Shown one piece after another: positions 8,300 through 17,896 of a stretch of 64,000 nt of DNA. Both the position numbers and the translations under genes were made by a program. The DNA comes from a beta proteobacterium L13 (GTDB taxonomy: Bacteria > Pseudomonadota > Gammaproteobacteria > Burkholderiales > Chromobacteriaceae): the NCBI GenBank assembly GCA_000335715.1, contig AMYZ01000012.1:1-64000 (forward strand), read 5' to 3'. The notes under the pieces were generated by a model, which saw only the letters and a list, made by a program, of their open reading frames with translations, ran no database searches and was not told the DNA's origin. Numbering within the stretch: position 1 is the first letter of the stretch; each line of letters opens with the position of its first letter.

Positions 8300-8326
8300 T
8301 GCGGCCAACCCGGAGGGTTGGCCGCA
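8300..8326. repeat. Head-to-head pair of GTTGGCCGC repeats, 12-bp perfect stem
   Basis: TGCGGCCAACCC (8300-8311), loop GGA, GGGTTGGCCGCA (8315-8326). It has no T-tract and sits 20 bases past a conventional terminator, so termination alone does not explain it. Confidence 0.9.
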
Positions 8327-8618
8327 TACGTCTGGCGTGGTGCCGGTGTGTCTTTTGTCCCGGGTGCTTGTGCCCCTTGTTTTACGCCGGCAGCTGGTGG
8401 CCCTTGTGGGGTGGCTAGCTGTGTGGTGCAGCCCGTAGCGTGAGTGGCGGCTGGTGGTCAGTGCGCTGGTGGCGCGCTGTCTGCGGTGCGTTTCAGTGTG
8501 TTTACTGTACCGTGGGGCGGTGTGAAGGTGCTTTTGATTGCTTGCCTGTTTGGCCATGGCGGTGGATAAATCTTCTGCTGTTGTGCAGAATGGCAGAATG
8601 ATCTGCCGGAGTGGTGTC
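8327..8618. other. Intergenic stretch with no gene seen
   Basis: Between the repeat hairpin and the Lrp-type gene there are short open frames on both strands, but none has a ribosome site or recognisable product. The right end must hold the promoter of the regulator; I could not pick convincing -35/-10 elements. Confidence 0.5.
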
Positions 8619-9092
8619 ATGGAAGAAAATACCTACAGCCTGAGTGCGCAAGACAGAAAGATTCTGCGCGAGCTGCAGCAAAATGCCAGGCTGTCCAACG
8701 CCGAGCTGGCCGAGCGGGTGGGCATGTCGGCCAGCGCGTGCTGGAACCATACCCGCCAGCTGGAAAAAGAGGGCTATATCCAGGGCTATGTGGCGCTGAT
8801 AGACCAGAAGCGCATGGGCTTGCGCGATACGGTGCTGATCGAGGTGACGCTGAACGCGCACGAAGAAGACACGCTGGCGCGTTTTGGCGCCGAGCTGGCT
8901 GCCTTGCCCGAGGTGCTGGAGGCGCATCTGGTGTCGGGCGAATACGACTACCTGATCAAGGTGGCGGTAGACGGTACGGCAGGCTACGAGCGCTTCCTGC
9001 GCGAGAAGCTGTACAAGCTCTCCGGCATCCGCCACAGCCGTTCGCACTTCACGCTGCGCTGCATGAAATCGGTGCCGTCGGTACAGGTGTAA
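8619..9092 (+). CDS. Lrp/AsnC-family transcriptional regulator
   Basis: A 157-residue regulator: an N-terminal winged helix (about 10-60, with LSNAELAERVGMSASACWNHTRQLEKEGYI as the helix-turn-helix core) followed by the RAM ligand/oligomerisation domain (about 70-150). The family responds to amino acids and often controls their transport or breakdown. The start at 8619 (ATGGAAG) has a GGAG about eight bases ahead; the frame is open further upstream but without a start signal. Neighbours give no target: terC before it and rlmJ converging after it. Monocistronic with its own repeat-derived terminator. Confidence 0.88.
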   Translation: MEENTYSLSAQDRKILRELQQNARLSNAELAERVGMSASACWNHTRQLEKEGYIQGYVALIDQKRMGLRDTVLIEVTLNAHEEDTLARFGAELAALPEVLEAHLVSGEYDYLIKVAVDGTAGYERFLREKLYKLSGIRHSRSHFTLRCMKSVPSVQV

Positions 9093-9118
9093 GCCGGCTG
9101 TACGGGAAGCACACAAAG

Positions 9119-9157
9119 CAAAGCGGCCAACCTTGTCACGCAAGGTTGGCCGCTTTG
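9119..9157. terminator. Bidirectional 17-bp hairpin made of two head-to-head repeats
   Basis: CAAAGCGGCCAACCTTG (9119-9135), loop TCACG, CAAGGTTGGCCGCTTTG (9141-9157): a perfect 17-bp inverted repeat between the convergent lrp-type gene and rlmJ. U-tracts are short, so terminator function is likely rather than certain. Confidence 0.75.
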
Positions 9158-9171
9158 TCATGGGTGCAAGC

Positions 9172-10023
9172 CTAGTTTTCGCGGTATTCCAGGCTGTGCC
9201 AGGCGCCGTCGTCTACCGCCAGTGTTTTGCTCAGCCACGGCAGGGTTTCCTGCAGTGTGGCGTGCAGGGTCCACGGCGGGTTGATGATGAACATGCCGCT
9301 GCCGTGCATGCCGAAGCCGTCTTTGGACGGCGTGCGGACCGTCAGCGTGGCGTCCAGCCAGCTGTGGCAGGGCAGGCCTTTCAGGTCTTTCACCATTTCT
9401 TTGATCTCGGCGCGCTGCAGCAGCGGGTACCAGATGGCGTAGGTGCCGGTGGCAAAGCGTTTCAGCGACTCTTTCATGGCTTTCACCACGTGCTGGTAAT
9501 CGGCTTTGTCTTCGTACGGCGGGTCGATCAGCGTGAGCGCGCGCCGCGGCGGTGGCGGCAGCAGCGACTTGATGGCTTCAAAGCCGTTGGCGCGTTCTAC
9601 GCGCACGCGGCGGCCGGCATCGGCAAAGCAGTCTTGCAGCAGCTGGTGGTCGCTGGGGTGCAGCTCGAACAGGCGCAGCTTTTCGCTGCCAGCCATGGTT
9701 TGGGTAGCAAACCATGGCGAGCCGGGGTAGTAGCGTAGCGCACCGTCAGCATCGGTATTGATGGCGGCCACCACTTCCAGGTAGCGCTTTACCGCCGCCG
9801 GGGCGTCATCGCGCTGCCACAGGCGGGCAACACCTTCTACATATTCGGCGGTTTTGGTGGCGTAGCCTTCGGTCAGGCTGTAAGCCCCTGCGCCGGCGTG
9901 GGTGTCGATATACCAGAACGGTTTGGCCTTCTGGCCGAGGTAATCAATGATCTGCACCTGGATCAGGTGCTTGAGCACGTCGGCGTGGTTGCCGGCGTGA
10001 AAGGCGTGGCGGTAGCTCAGCAT
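9172..10023 (-). CDS. rlmJ: 23S rRNA (adenine(2030)-N6)-methyltransferase RlmJ
   Basis: Methylates A2030 of 23S rRNA using S-adenosylmethionine; acts on free rRNA before ribosome assembly. The 283 residues match the family length. The N-terminus MLSYRHAFHAGNHADVLKH is diagnostic, DTHAGAG (40-46) is the SAM-binding motif I, and DPPY (167-170) is the N6-adenine catalytic motif. The ATG at 10023 gives exactly the conserved N-terminus. Converges on the Lrp-type gene across the repeat hairpin; the upstream neighbour on the same strand is the histidine-kinase operon. Confidence 0.95.
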   Translation of the reverse strand: MLSYRHAFHAGNHADVLKHLIQVQIIDYLGQKAKPFWYIDTHAGAGAYSLTEGYATKTAEYVEGVARLWQRDDAPAAVKRYLEVVAAINTDADGALRYYPGSPWFATQTMAGSEKLRLFELHPSDHQLLQDCFADAGRRVRVERANGFEAIKSLLPPPPRRALTLIDPPYEDKADYQHVVKAMKESLKRFATGTYAIWYPLLQRAEIKEMVKDLKGLPCHSWLDATLTVRTPSKDGFGMHGSGMFIINPPWTLHATLQETLPWLSKTLAVDDGAWHSLEYREN

Positions 10024-10071
10024 GGGTGGTGCACGGTAAGAAGTTGGCCGCCATTGTAGCGCATCAGCAGC

Positions 10072-10091
10072 GAGGCCGCCCGGGCGGCCTC
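10072..10091. terminator. 20-bp perfect palindrome between the kinase operon and rlmJ
   Basis: GAGGCCGCCC followed by GGGCGGCCTC. It could end the minus-strand kinase operon, though the downstream U-tract is weak. Confidence 0.4.
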
Positions 10092-10137
10092 TTGCGCTGG
10101 CGCGCAGGCTGGCTCGGTGGCCGGCCTGCTTGGTGGC

Positions 10138-11256
10138 TTAGCGTTTTTTACCTACGGCCGGTGCGCAGTTTTGCGTAGCGGTGGCGTAGCTGGTGTTCTT
10201 GATCGAGGTGTAATACAGGCGGCAGGCTTGCACTTCGTTCTTCCAGGTTTGTGTGCAGCTGTCCATGGTGGCTTTGGCGTCAGCCGACGGGTTTTTGCCC
10301 ATGGCGGCTTGCCAGCAGGCCACGGTCAGATCCTGGCGCATGATGCTGATGCCCTGGCTGTCGCTGCCGGCGTTCCAGATCAGGCTGGGGTGGTTGCCGA
10401 TGGCGACCGGCACTTGCTTGTTGCTGCCGATGTCCAGCGGGAACTGGTCGCCCACTTTCAGCGTGCCCAGCTTGAACTGGCTGGCCAGCCATTTGCGTGC
10501 CGGGCTGCCCAGTACCACCATGGGGCGCGGTACGCTCTGGCCGACCTTGGGTGCGGTCCAGCTTTGCATCAATGCCATGGTGTACGGGGTAAAGGTGTCG
10601 TACACGCCTTCCAGTGCTGCGCCGTCATTGGCTGGTGCGGCAATCGGCGCGATATCGTCGATGGTCTGGTACAGGCCGTTCTGGCGCACGTCCACACCGT
10701 TAAAGCCCAGCAGGTTGCCCCAGCGCACGGTGGTGGCGGCGCTCAGGTAGTCCTGGGTGTCGTTCAGCACGGTGTCTGGCGGGAAGTGCAGCAGCTGTAC
10801 GGTATTGTGGTTACGCAGCGCCATGCCCAGGGTCAGGAAAAAGCGCCAGCTGCTTTGCCACTGCGGGGTTTTTTTCAGCTCTTCTGCCTTGGCGTAGCCG
10901 ATGTCGCCAATGTCCAGGTAGCTGCGGATGGCATTGCTGTAGTCATCGGGTACCGGGTATTTGTTTTCGTCAGCATTGGCAGGGTTGGCCGCACGGTTCA
11001 GGTCGGCATACAGGCGGTCACCGTTGCGATAGACACGTACCGCCGAGGTATAGCCATCGCGCTGTACGCTCTGGCTGAGCCAGTGGCCGACCGTTTGTTC
11101 CAGCGAGCTGTCCGGTGCCGGGCAGTTGCTGATGCAGTTGGGGTAGGAAAACAGCCGCGCGGCGCGGTCCGGGCTGCCCAGGTCCACGATAAGGTTATCA
11201 GCCAGGGCAAAAGGGCTCAGTAGCAAGGTGACGCTAAGCGTAGCAAGGGTCTTCAT
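10138..11256 (-). CDS. Secreted protein of unknown function, translationally coupled to the hybrid kinase
   Basis: I do not recognise this family. The 372-residue product has a signal peptide ([19 protein letters not shown], cut before DNL) and no membrane anchor, so it is predicted periplasmic or secreted. Six cysteines in the mature part (two in [11 protein letters not shown], then VACWQ, DSCTQ, QACRL, QNCAP) could form disulfides, fitting an exported protein. The tail is basic (VGKKR). Its start codon overlaps the stop of the upstream sensor kinase gene (ATGA), so the two are almost certainly co-translated. A role as ligand-binding or modulating partner of the kinase is inference from that coupling only. 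Confidence 0.8.
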   Translation of the reverse strand: MKTLATLSVTLLLSPFALADNLIVDLGSPDRAARLFSYPNCISNCPAPDSSLEQTVGHWLSQSVQRDGYTSAVRVYRNGDRLYADLNRAANPANADENKYPVPDDYSNAIRSYLDIGDIGYAKAEELKKTPQWQSSWRFFLTLGMALRNHNTVQLLHFPPDTVLNDTQDYLSAATTVRWGNLLGFNGVDVRQNGLYQTIDDIAPIAAPANDGAALEGVYDTFTPYTMALMQSWTAPKVGQSVPRPMVVLGSPARKWLASQFKLGTLKVGDQFPLDIGSNKQVPVAIGNHPSLIWNAGSDSQGISIMRQDLTVACWQAAMGKNPSADAKATMDSCTQTWKNEVQACRLYYTSIKNTSYATATQNCAPAVGKKR

Positions 11257-14105
11257 TTGTGTTCTCTCGAGGCGTGCTCGGTGGTGTTGAAGTGTGCTTT
11301 CAGCCCGGCCTGGATAGCATCGATGGCGCCTGCCAGCTCTTCCACCAGCTTGGCTGGCGGGCTGCCTGCTTTGGCCTGGGCGTCCAGCTCTTTGGCCAGC
11401 TGCTGCATGTGCGGTGCATTGATGTAGTGCCCCACCGACTTGAGGTTGTGTGCAATCAGCTGGATGGTTTCGGTATCGCCTTGTTGCCAGGCCTGGCGCA
11501 GTTTGCCGGCGTCTTCGGCGTGGTGCTGGCGGAACTTGCGCAGCAGCGACTGGAACTGCTCGGGGTTTAGCGACATGGGCAAAGGGCCTGTCTGTATGCC
11601 TGGCAATGCATGGCTGCCGGGTGTGCTGCTGGCGGCTTCCTGGCTTTGCGGGCTGACAAAGCGGCATAGCAGGCTATACAGCTGTTCGGGGGTGTAGGGC
11701 TTGCTCAGGTGCTCGTCCATGCCGGCTTCCAGCGCTTCCTGACGCGCAGCATCAAAGGCATGGGCGGTAACGGCAATGATGGGCAGGGTGGTCAGCCCTT
11801 GTGAGCGGATTTGGCGCGAGGCTTCCATGCCATCCATCACCGGCATGTGCACATCCATCAATACCGCATCAAACAGACCGTGCAGTGCCATTTCTACCGC
11901 CTGCTGGCCGTTTTCGGCGCAGCTGACGCTGGCACCGGCTTCTTCCAGCAGCTCGCAGGCTATCTGGCGGTTGATTACATTGTCTTCGGCCAGCAGGATC
12001 TGCTTGCCTTGCAGGCAGCCGCCATTGCTGGCTGTCTGGCTGGCCTGCCCGGTTTGGGGTTGTTGTTCGTGCAAAATGGCTTGTCGTAGTTGCGCGGGGC
12101 TCAGCGGCTTGACCAGTAGCGGCACCGGGCTGTCGTCGTCGGCCACGCTGCCGCTGTAGCGCGCGGCGATCAGCAGGATGTCCGGCTCGCGGCCGGGTAC
12201 CAGGCGGCGCAAGTTGGCCAGGTGTTCGGCGGCGGTTGCGTTTTCCGGTAGCTCGGCCACCAGTATCCCGGGGGTAATGTCACCGTGCTGATAGAGCATG
12301 GCGCGGGCGGTGCCGATACCGCTGGCGCTGATGACATTCAGCCCCAGGCCCTGAAGCATGTCGCTGGTGTTTTCCCTTATGCCTTCGTGGCGGTGAATCA
12401 GCAGCGCAGTACTTTTTGCGCCCAGCGGTGCCAGCTCGGTGCCGGCCTCATAGGGCAGGGTGATGGCAAAGCTGAAGCAGCTGCCGTTGCCCGGGCTGCT
12501 GGCGGCCTCGATCTTGCCACCCATGGCGGCCACCAGTTGCTGGCAGATGGCCAGCCCCAGGCCAGTGCCACCGTAACGCCGGGTAATGGACTCGTCTGCC
12601 TGGGTGAACGGCTGGAATAGCCGTGTCAGGTGGGCCTCGTCAATGCCGATGCCGGTGTCGCTGACAGCAAAGCTCAGCGTGACGACGCCATCTTCCGTGG
12701 CTTGCTGGGCATGGCGGCTGATGTGCAGGCATACCACGCCGCTGTCGGTGAATTTCACGGCGTTATTCAGCAGGTTCAGCAGGATCTGGCCCAGGCGTAC
12801 GGTATCGCCGCTGAGTACGCGTGGTACATCTGGCGCAATGTCGATAATCAGCTCCAGTTGCTTGCTATCCAGCTGCGGCCGCAGCTGGTCGGTAAGCGAG
12901 CCGATAAAGCTTTCCAGTTTGAATGCGCGCTGTTCCAGCTGCAGGGTGCCGATTTCCGAGCGCGAGAAGTCCAGGATGTCGTTGATGATCACCAGCAACG
13001 AGTTGCCGGCATGATGGATCTTTTGCAGATAGTCGCGTTCGCGCGGGCTGCTGCTGTGCTGCAGTGCCAGGTTGGACAGGCCGATGATGGCGTTCATCGG
13101 GGTACGAATCTCGTGGCTCATGCGTGCCAGAAAGCCGGATTTGGCGCGGTTTGCTTCTTCGGCATGGCGCACGGCTTGTTGCAGCTCGCCCACCCAGGCC
13201 CGCACGAAGCGGTAGCCCAGCGATGCCATGGCCAGGAACATGATGGACAACACCATGTACACCGACGAAGACGAGGCGGTAATCAGCTCCGCGGCCTGTT
13301 GCCAGCCCGCTACTGTATTCAGGCTGGTGCTGGCGCTGACGGCTTCGTGGCTCAGCCAGAAAGACAGGGCGATGTACATGTACACGCCAATGACCACCAT
13401 GCCGGCGGTCAGCAGCATCCAGCGCAGGCTGGTGCGCGGGCTGTTGGCCAGCTGGAACAGGGCGCGGTTGCGCCAGTTGCATACCGGGTCGGCGACGATG
13501 GCCAGTACGGGGGCCGTAATGAACAGCATCTGCAGCAGATTGCCCAGCCACCAGCCCTGCCACAGACCGAAGGCATCGCCCGAGGCCATGTGGTTGGTGT
13601 GTATCCAGATAAATGCGCCGCTGGCGCTGAACACGCTGCTGAAAAACGCCAGCAAACCATAAAACAGCAGGGAGTCCAGGCTGCGCAGGTTGAGCGGGAT
13701 CGCCATGGCGCGGTAGGCAATGGTGAATACGGTCAGGCCTAGCGGGTTGGCCAGGGCAAACAGCGCGGCCCAGCCTGGGGGCATGTCGGCGTATACCGAC
13801 AAGATGAAAGTAGACAGAAAAGCGGGAATCGCCCCCCAAGCCAAACCGAACAACAGTGTCCACAACAGGCAGATGGTGAGCGGGGGGTAGGCGGAAACAT
13901 AAAACGACACGCCGCCAAAATTCATGGGCATGCCGGACCACTGGAAAATCACAGCGCCCAGACCCAGGGCAACGCAGGCGATGGTGGAAAAAACCCAGGC
14001 CAGTAGTAGCAGGCTACGCGGCGCGTTGGCGCTCATGCGCAAACGGCGTAGGGAAATGGGCCGGTAGTTGCCACTTTCCATGGGGCGATTGCTTTGTATT
14101 TCCAC
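11253..14105 (-). CDS. Hybrid sensor histidine kinase (membrane region-HisKA-HATPase-pseudoREC-REC-Hpt)
   Basis: A 950-residue phosphorelay protein. Residues 30-305 form about eight membrane helices (MASE1-like); HisKA carries phosphoacceptor H331 in [18 protein letters not shown]; the ATPase domain has the N box [15 protein letters not shown] and GGTGLGL (512-518). A first receiver-like domain (about 562-680) lacks the phosphoacceptor aspartate (VAELPEN at the position), so it is probably a pseudo-receiver. The second receiver has D751 in [11 protein letters not shown] and K802; the Hpt domain has H886 in [12 protein letters not shown] start at 14105 with AGGA seven bases upstream. No response regulator is encoded nearby, so the output is unknown. 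The stop overlaps the next gene. Confidence 0.92.
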   Translation of the reverse strand: MEIQSNRPMESGNYRPISLRRLRMSANAPRSLLLLAWVFSTIACVALGLGAVIFQWSGMPMNFGGVSFYVSAYPPLTICLLWTLLFGLAWGAIPAFLSTFILSVYADMPPGWAALFALANPLGLTVFTIAYRAMAIPLNLRSLDSLLFYGLLAFFSSVFSASGAFIWIHTNHMASGDAFGLWQGWWLGNLLQMLFITAPVLAIVADPVCNWRNRALFQLANSPRTSLRWMLLTAGMVVIGVYMYIALSFWLSHEAVSASTSLNTVAGWQQAAELITASSSSVYMVLSIMFLAMASLGYRFVRAWVGELQQAVRHAEEANRAKSGFLARMSHEIRTPMNAIIGLSNLALQHSSSPRERDYLQKIHHAGNSLLVIINDILDFSRSEIGTLQLEQRAFKLESFIGSLTDQLRPQLDSKQLELIIDIAPDVPRVLSGDTVRLGQILLNLLNNAVKFTDSGVVCLHISRHAQQATEDGVVTLSFAVSDTGIGIDEAHLTRLFQPFTQADESITRRYGGTGLGLAICQQLVAAMGGKIEAASSPGNGSCFSFAITLPYEAGTELAPLGAKSTALLIHRHEGIRENTSDMLQGLGLNVISASGIGTARAMLYQHGDITPGILVAELPENATAAEHLANLRRLVPGREPDILLIAARYSGSVADDDSPVPLLVKPLSPAQLRQAILHEQQPQTGQASQTASNGGCLQGKQILLAEDNVINRQIACELLEEAGASVSCAENGQQAVEMALHGLFDAVLMDVHMPVMDGMEASRQIRSQGLTTLPIIAVTAHAFDAARQEALEAGMDEHLSKPYTPEQLYSLLCRFVSPQSQEAASSTPGSHALPGIQTGPLPMSLNPEQFQSLLRKFRQHHAEDAGKLRQAWQQGDTETIQLIAHNLKSVGHYINAPHMQQLAKELDAQAKAGSPPAKLVEELAGAIDAIQAGLKAHFNTTEHASREHK

Positions 14106-14200
14106 GCTACAGTCCTGTCGGATAAATCAATCGGCTGGTGCAGATAGGATTTTGGCATAGGAAGCCGGCTTTTGTGTGTTAGATGTGAGTAAAATTCAAT

Positions 14201-14227
14201 AAAAAAGCGACGCAAAATAGCGTCGCT
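14201..14227 (-). terminator. Terminator after glcB
   Basis: On the minus strand AGCGACGC, loop TATTTT, GCGTCGCT and a run of six T. It lies about 80 bases past the glcB stop. Confidence 0.88.
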
Positions 14228-14241
14228 GGGGGATAGGCAGT

Positions 14242-14278
14242 CAGCTTGCAGCAATTGCCAAGCAAATGCTGCAAGCTG
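14242..14278. repeat. 12-bp inverted repeat between glcB and its terminator
   Basis: CAGCTTGCAGCA (14242-14253) pairs with TGCTGCAAGCTG (14267-14278) across a 13-base loop. Lacking a T-tract, it may be a 3' mRNA-stabilising or second terminator structure. Confidence 0.6.
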
Positions 14279-14308
14279 ATGCTGGTATTTGTTTTTAATA
14301 GGGCGGTG

Positions 14309-16471
14309 TTACTGGGCTTTTGCCACCAGGCGCCAGGCGTGCAGCAGCGGCTCGGTGTAGCCGGATGGCTGTGCGCAGCCCTTGAATACCAGGTCGCAAG
14401 CCGCCTTGAATGCCACCGAGCTGTCGAAACGGCCGGCCATGTTCTGGTAAGCCGCGTCGCCCGCATTCTGCTGGTCTACCACCGCTGCCATGCGCTGCAG
14501 CGTTTCGGTAACCTGTGCTTCGGTGACGATGCCGTGGCGCAGCCAGTTGGCGATGTGCTGGCTGGAGATGCGCAGCGTAGCGCGGTCTTCCATCAGGCCC
14601 ACGTTGTGGATGTCCGGCACCTTGGAGCAGCCCACGCCCTGGTCGATCCAGCGCACCACGTAGCCCAGGATGCCTTGCGCGTTGTTGTCCAGCTCCTGCT
14701 GGATGTCGGCGGCGCTCCAGTTGGGGTTGGCCGCAACGGGGATGGTGAGCAGCGCGTCCTGCAGGTCTTCGGCTGGCTGTGCCTCCATGCCTTTTTGTAC
14801 GTCTTGCACGTTGACCTGGTGGTAGTGCAGCGCGTGCAATACGGCGGCGGTAGGGGACGGTACCCAGGCGGTGTTGGCACCGGCTTTCGGGTGGCCGATC
14901 TTCTGCTTCAGCATCTCGGCCATCAGGTCCGGCATCGCCCACATACCCTTGCCGATCTGGGCGCGGCCGCGCAGGCCGCTGGCCAGGCCCACCTGTACGT
15001 TGTTGCGTTCGTAAGCCTGGATCCAGCTGCTGGTTTTCATGTCGCCCTTGCGGATCATCGGGCCGGCTTCCATCGAGGTGTGCATCTCGTCGCCGGTGCG
15101 GTCCAGGAAGCCGGTGTTGATGAAGGCCACGCGGTGGCGGGCGGCGGCAATGCAGCCTGCCAGGTTCACGCTGGTGCGGCGTTCTTCATCCATGATGCCC
15201 AGCTTTACCGTGTACTGCGGCAGGCCGAGCAGGCTTTCCACCGCGCCGAACAGCTCGTTGGCAAAGGCCACTTCGTCCGGGCCGTGCATTTTCGGCTTCA
15301 CGATATAAATGGAGCCGGTACGCGAGTTGCCGCGGCGTTGCTGGTCGTGCAGCGCGATCAGCGTGGTGACGACGGCGTCCATGATGCCTTCCGGAATCTC
15401 GCGGCCTTCGCCGTCGATAATGGCCGGGTTGCTCATCAGGTGGCCCACGTTACGGATAAACAGCAGGCTGCGGCCGTGCAAGGTCAGGCTGCCACCGGCG
15501 GCGGCTGTGTACTGGCGGTCGGCGTTCATGCGGCGGGTAAAGGTCTTGCCGCCTTTGGCTACTTCTTCGGTCAGCGTGCCTTGCATCAGGCCCAGCCAGT
15601 TGCGGTACACCACCACCTTGTCGTCGGCGTCCACGGCGGCAACCGAGTCTTCGCAGTCCATGATGGTGCTGATGGCGGCTTCCATCACGATGTCTTTTAC
15701 GCCGGCGCCGTCCTGGGCACCGATGGCGCTGTTCTTGTCGATCTGGATTTCAAAATGCAGGCCGTTGTTCTTCAGCAGTACGGCAGTGGGGGCGGCCGCG
15801 TCGCCGTTGTAGCCGATGAATTGTGCCGGCTGCTTCAGGCCGCTGCTGCTGCCGTTCTGCAACACGACTTCCAGCTGGCCATTGTTCACGCGGTATGCGC
15901 TAGCCTGGCTGTGCGAGCCGGTTTCCAGTGCGGCCGCCTGGTCAAGGAAAGCACGACCAAAGGCAATAACCTTGCCGCCGCGCGCCGGGTTGTAGACACC
16001 CGCGCGGGTGGCGCCGTCGTCTTCGCTGATGGCGTCAGTGCCGTACAGTGCATCGTACAGGCTGCCCCAGCGCGCGTTGGCCGCATTCAGTGCGTAGCGG
16101 GCGTTCATCACCGGCACCACCAGCTGCGGGCCGGCTTGTTCGGCCAGCTCGGTGTCGATACGGCTGGTGTCGATGCGGCTATCGGCAGGTACCGGTTTCA
16201 GATAGCCGATGCCGGACAGGAACGCCTTGTAAGCGGCCATGTCGGCAATCGGGCCCGGGTGCTGGCGGTGCCAGGCGTCGATCTCGCTTTGCAGGCGGTC
16301 GCGTTCGGCCAGCAGGGCGCGGTTTTTCGGCGCCAGGGTATGTACCAGCGCATCGAAGCCCAGCCAGAAAGCTTCGCTAGCCATGCCGGTGCCGGGCAGG
16401 GCTTCCTGTTCGATAAAGTCATGAAGGTTGGCCGCAACGGCGAGGCGATGCTTCTGGATACGTGCAGTCAT
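14309..16471 (-). CDS. glcB: Malate synthase G
   Basis: Condenses glyoxylate with acetyl-CoA to malate, the second step of the glyoxylate route and of glycolate use. The 720 residues are the normal size of the monomeric G isoform. Signatures seen: [25 protein letters not shown] in the active-site barrel, [21 protein letters not shown], and near the C-terminus [36 protein letters not shown] (catalytic aspartate region). I start at the ATG at 16471 (MTARIQKH), the conserved start; upstream in-frame codons look non-coding. Transcribed away from a LysR-type gene, a likely regulator. Strong terminator downstream. Confidence 0.95.
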   Translation of the reverse strand: MTARIQKHRLAVAANLHDFIEQEALPGTGMASEAFWLGFDALVHTLAPKNRALLAERDRLQSEIDAWHRQHPGPIADMAAYKAFLSGIGYLKPVPADSRIDTSRIDTELAEQAGPQLVVPVMNARYALNAANARWGSLYDALYGTDAISEDDGATRAGVYNPARGGKVIAFGRAFLDQAAALETGSHSQASAYRVNNGQLEVVLQNGSSSGLKQPAQFIGYNGDAAAPTAVLLKNNGLHFEIQIDKNSAIGAQDGAGVKDIVMEAAISTIMDCEDSVAAVDADDKVVVYRNWLGLMQGTLTEEVAKGGKTFTRRMNADRQYTAAAGGSLTLHGRSLLFIRNVGHLMSNPAIIDGEGREIPEGIMDAVVTTLIALHDQQRRGNSRTGSIYIVKPKMHGPDEVAFANELFGAVESLLGLPQYTVKLGIMDEERRTSVNLAGCIAAARHRVAFINTGFLDRTGDEMHTSMEAGPMIRKGDMKTSSWIQAYERNNVQVGLASGLRGRAQIGKGMWAMPDLMAEMLKQKIGHPKAGANTAWVPSPTAAVLHALHYHQVNVQDVQKGMEAQPAEDLQDALLTIPVAANPNWSAADIQQELDNNAQGILGYVVRWIDQGVGCSKVPDIHNVGLMEDRATLRISSQHIANWLRHGIVTEAQVTETLQRMAAVVDQQNAGDAAYQNMAGRFDSSVAFKAACDLVFKGCAQPSGYTEPLLHAWRLVAKAQ

Positions 16472-16604
16472 GGAAGGCTCTCTATTGTCGTGTTGCGCGG
16501 CTGCGCATGGGTTTGGAATAAGTGTTGATGGCATCAGTGTAGCCATGTTGCTGCGCTGCGCAAAGCGCTAAAATGCCATAACATTTTTTACTTTTGGTGT
16601 ACTA

Positions 16605-17501
16605 ATGAGCGCGCTAAAGCAGCTGGAAACCTTTGTTTCAGTGGTGAATCTGGGCAGCCTTTCTGCTGCAGCCAGGCAGGAAGACGTGGTGCCGGCCATT
16701 GTTGGCCGCCGGCTGGACGCGCTGGAAAACCGCCTGGGGGTCAAGCTCTTGGTACGCACCACGCGCAGTATTTCATTGACCCAGGAAGGCTCGGCTTTTT
16801 ACGAAGATTGCCTGCGGATTCTGGGGGACCTGGCCGAGGCCGAGTCTGCCGTGGCCAGCGGTAGCGCCCGCGCCCGTGGGCATTTGCGGTTGTCGGCCCC
16901 CGCCGGCTTTGGCCGCCGCCATGTGGCACCGCACGTGGCCAGCTTTTTGCGCCAGCATCCCGATATCCGCATTACGCTGGACCTGTCCGACCGCCTGACC
17001 GACCTGGTGCGCGACCGCATCGACTGCGCCATCCGCATCTCCGACCTGGCCGACTCCAGCCTGATTGCCGTGCGGCTGGCGGAAAACCGCCGCGTGGTGG
17101 TGGCGGCACCGGCCTACCTGGCGCAGCGTGGCACCCCAAAAGTGCTGGCTGACCTGGAGCAGCACGATTGCCTGTCTCTGGGTGAAAGCCAGAGCCGCGG
17201 CTGGACGTTCAAAGTGGGCGGCGAGCTGGTGAACCTGAAAGTGCGCGGCGCGCTGGAGTGCAACGATGGTGCGGTGCTGCACGACTGGGCGCTGCAGGGG
17301 CTGGGGCTGACCTGGCGTTCGATGTGGGAAGTAAAAGACGACATTACCGAAGGCCGGCTGGTGACGGTGCTGGATCGTTTTTCCTCGCCGGATTACCCAG
17401 TGTATGCCGTGGTAGCGCAGCGCAAGTTTCTGCCGGGCAGGGTGCGTTTGTTTATCGAGCACCTGCGCGAGGTCTATGCCGCGCCGGGTTATTGGGACTA
17501 A
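16605..17501 (+). CDS. LysR-family transcriptional regulator, divergent from glcB
   Basis: A 298-residue regulator: winged helix in the first 60 residues (SLSAAARQEDVVPAIVGRRLDALENRLGVKLLVRTTRSISLT) and a type 2 periplasmic-binding co-inducer domain from about 90. The recognition helix carries AIVGRR where many relatives have a serine-rich turn. The 133-base space to glcB holds both promoters; LysR regulators usually act on the divergent neighbour, so control of malate synthase by glyoxylate or glycolate status is plausible but unproven. A repeat copy (16702-16710) lies in the helix-turn-helix coding part. Confidence 0.9.
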   Translation: MSALKQLETFVSVVNLGSLSAAARQEDVVPAIVGRRLDALENRLGVKLLVRTTRSISLTQEGSAFYEDCLRILGDLAEAESAVASGSARARGHLRLSAPAGFGRRHVAPHVASFLRQHPDIRITLDLSDRLTDLVRDRIDCAIRISDLADSSLIAVRLAENRRVVVAAPAYLAQRGTPKVLADLEQHDCLSLGESQSRGWTFKVGGELVNLKVRGALECNDGAVLHDWALQGLGLTWRSMWEVKDDITEGRLVTVLDRFSSPDYPVYAVVAQRKFLPGRVRLFIEHLREVYAAPGYWD

Positions 17502-17623
17502 GCTGGCGTGGCTGTGTACTACGCGTGGCGGGTGCCTGTGTTGTGCTGATCTGCTAAGTATTTGATAAATAATACCGTGCCAAAAGCTATCGAAAAAAAT
17601 GCAAAAAAATGGCAAACAGGGGC

Positions 17624-17652
17624 TTGACGCAGGTTGGCCGCATTGACATAAT
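17624..17652 (+). promoter_or_regulatory. tRNA-Tyr promoter with a repeat copy in the spacer
   Basis: -35 TTGACG (17624-17629), 17-base spacer, -10 CATAAT (17647-17652), then a GC-rich discriminator (CGCCTCC) typical of stringently controlled stable RNA genes. GTTGGCCGC occupies 17633-17641 within the spacer. Confidence 0.8.
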
Positions 17653-17666
17653 TCGCCTCCTGTTCT

Positions 17667-17751
17667 GGCGGGGTTCCCGAGCGGTCAAAGGGATCAGACT
17701 GTAAATCTGACGGTTCTGCCTTCGAAGGTTCGAATCCTTCCCCCGCCACCA
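17667..17751 (+). tRNA. tRNA-Tyr (anticodon GTA)
   Basis: An 85-base cloverleaf with encoded CCA. Acceptor stem GGCGGGG pairs with CCCCGCC; the anticodon loop around 17701-17703 reads GTA within CAGACTGTAAATCTG; a long variable arm (class II) follows, as expected for tyrosine tRNA; the T arm contains GGTTCGAATCC. Single tRNA with its own promoter and terminator. Confidence 0.97.
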
Positions 17752-17759
17752 GAATACTG

Positions 17760-17789
17760 AAAAGCCCGTGTCGAAAGACACGGGCTTTT
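17760..17789 (+). terminator. Terminator after tRNA-Tyr
   Basis: AAAAGCCCGTGTC, loop GAAA, GACACGGGCTTTT. Confidence 0.92.
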
Positions 17790-17850
17790 CGCTTTTCAGC
17801 GCCACCGCCCGCGTGCCTGACGAGCGAGCCGGCGCGCAATGCCAGGTGGC

Positions 17851-17879
17851 TGCGGCCAACTTGTTGCTAGTTGGCCGCA
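17851..17879. terminator. Head-to-head repeat hairpin between tRNA-Tyr and corA
   Basis: TGCGGCCAACT (17851-17861), seven-base loop, AGTTGGCCGCA (17869-17879); 17 bases past the corA stop. Probable terminator of the minus-strand corA gene, though without a T run. Confidence 0.6.
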
Positions 17880-17896
17880 CGAGTGGCGGGCTTGCG

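Noticed and set aside
6960-8327. A 455-codon minus-strand open frame across the TSUP and TerC genes
   Set aside because: His/Gln/Thr-rich antisense translation; both plus-strand genes are clear membrane proteins.
14246-16528. A 760-codon open frame on the plus strand opposite glcB
   Set aside because: It mirrors the malate synthase gene in GC-rich DNA; the translation is low-complexity (His, Val, Gly, Ala rich) with no domain, while the minus strand is a full malate synthase.
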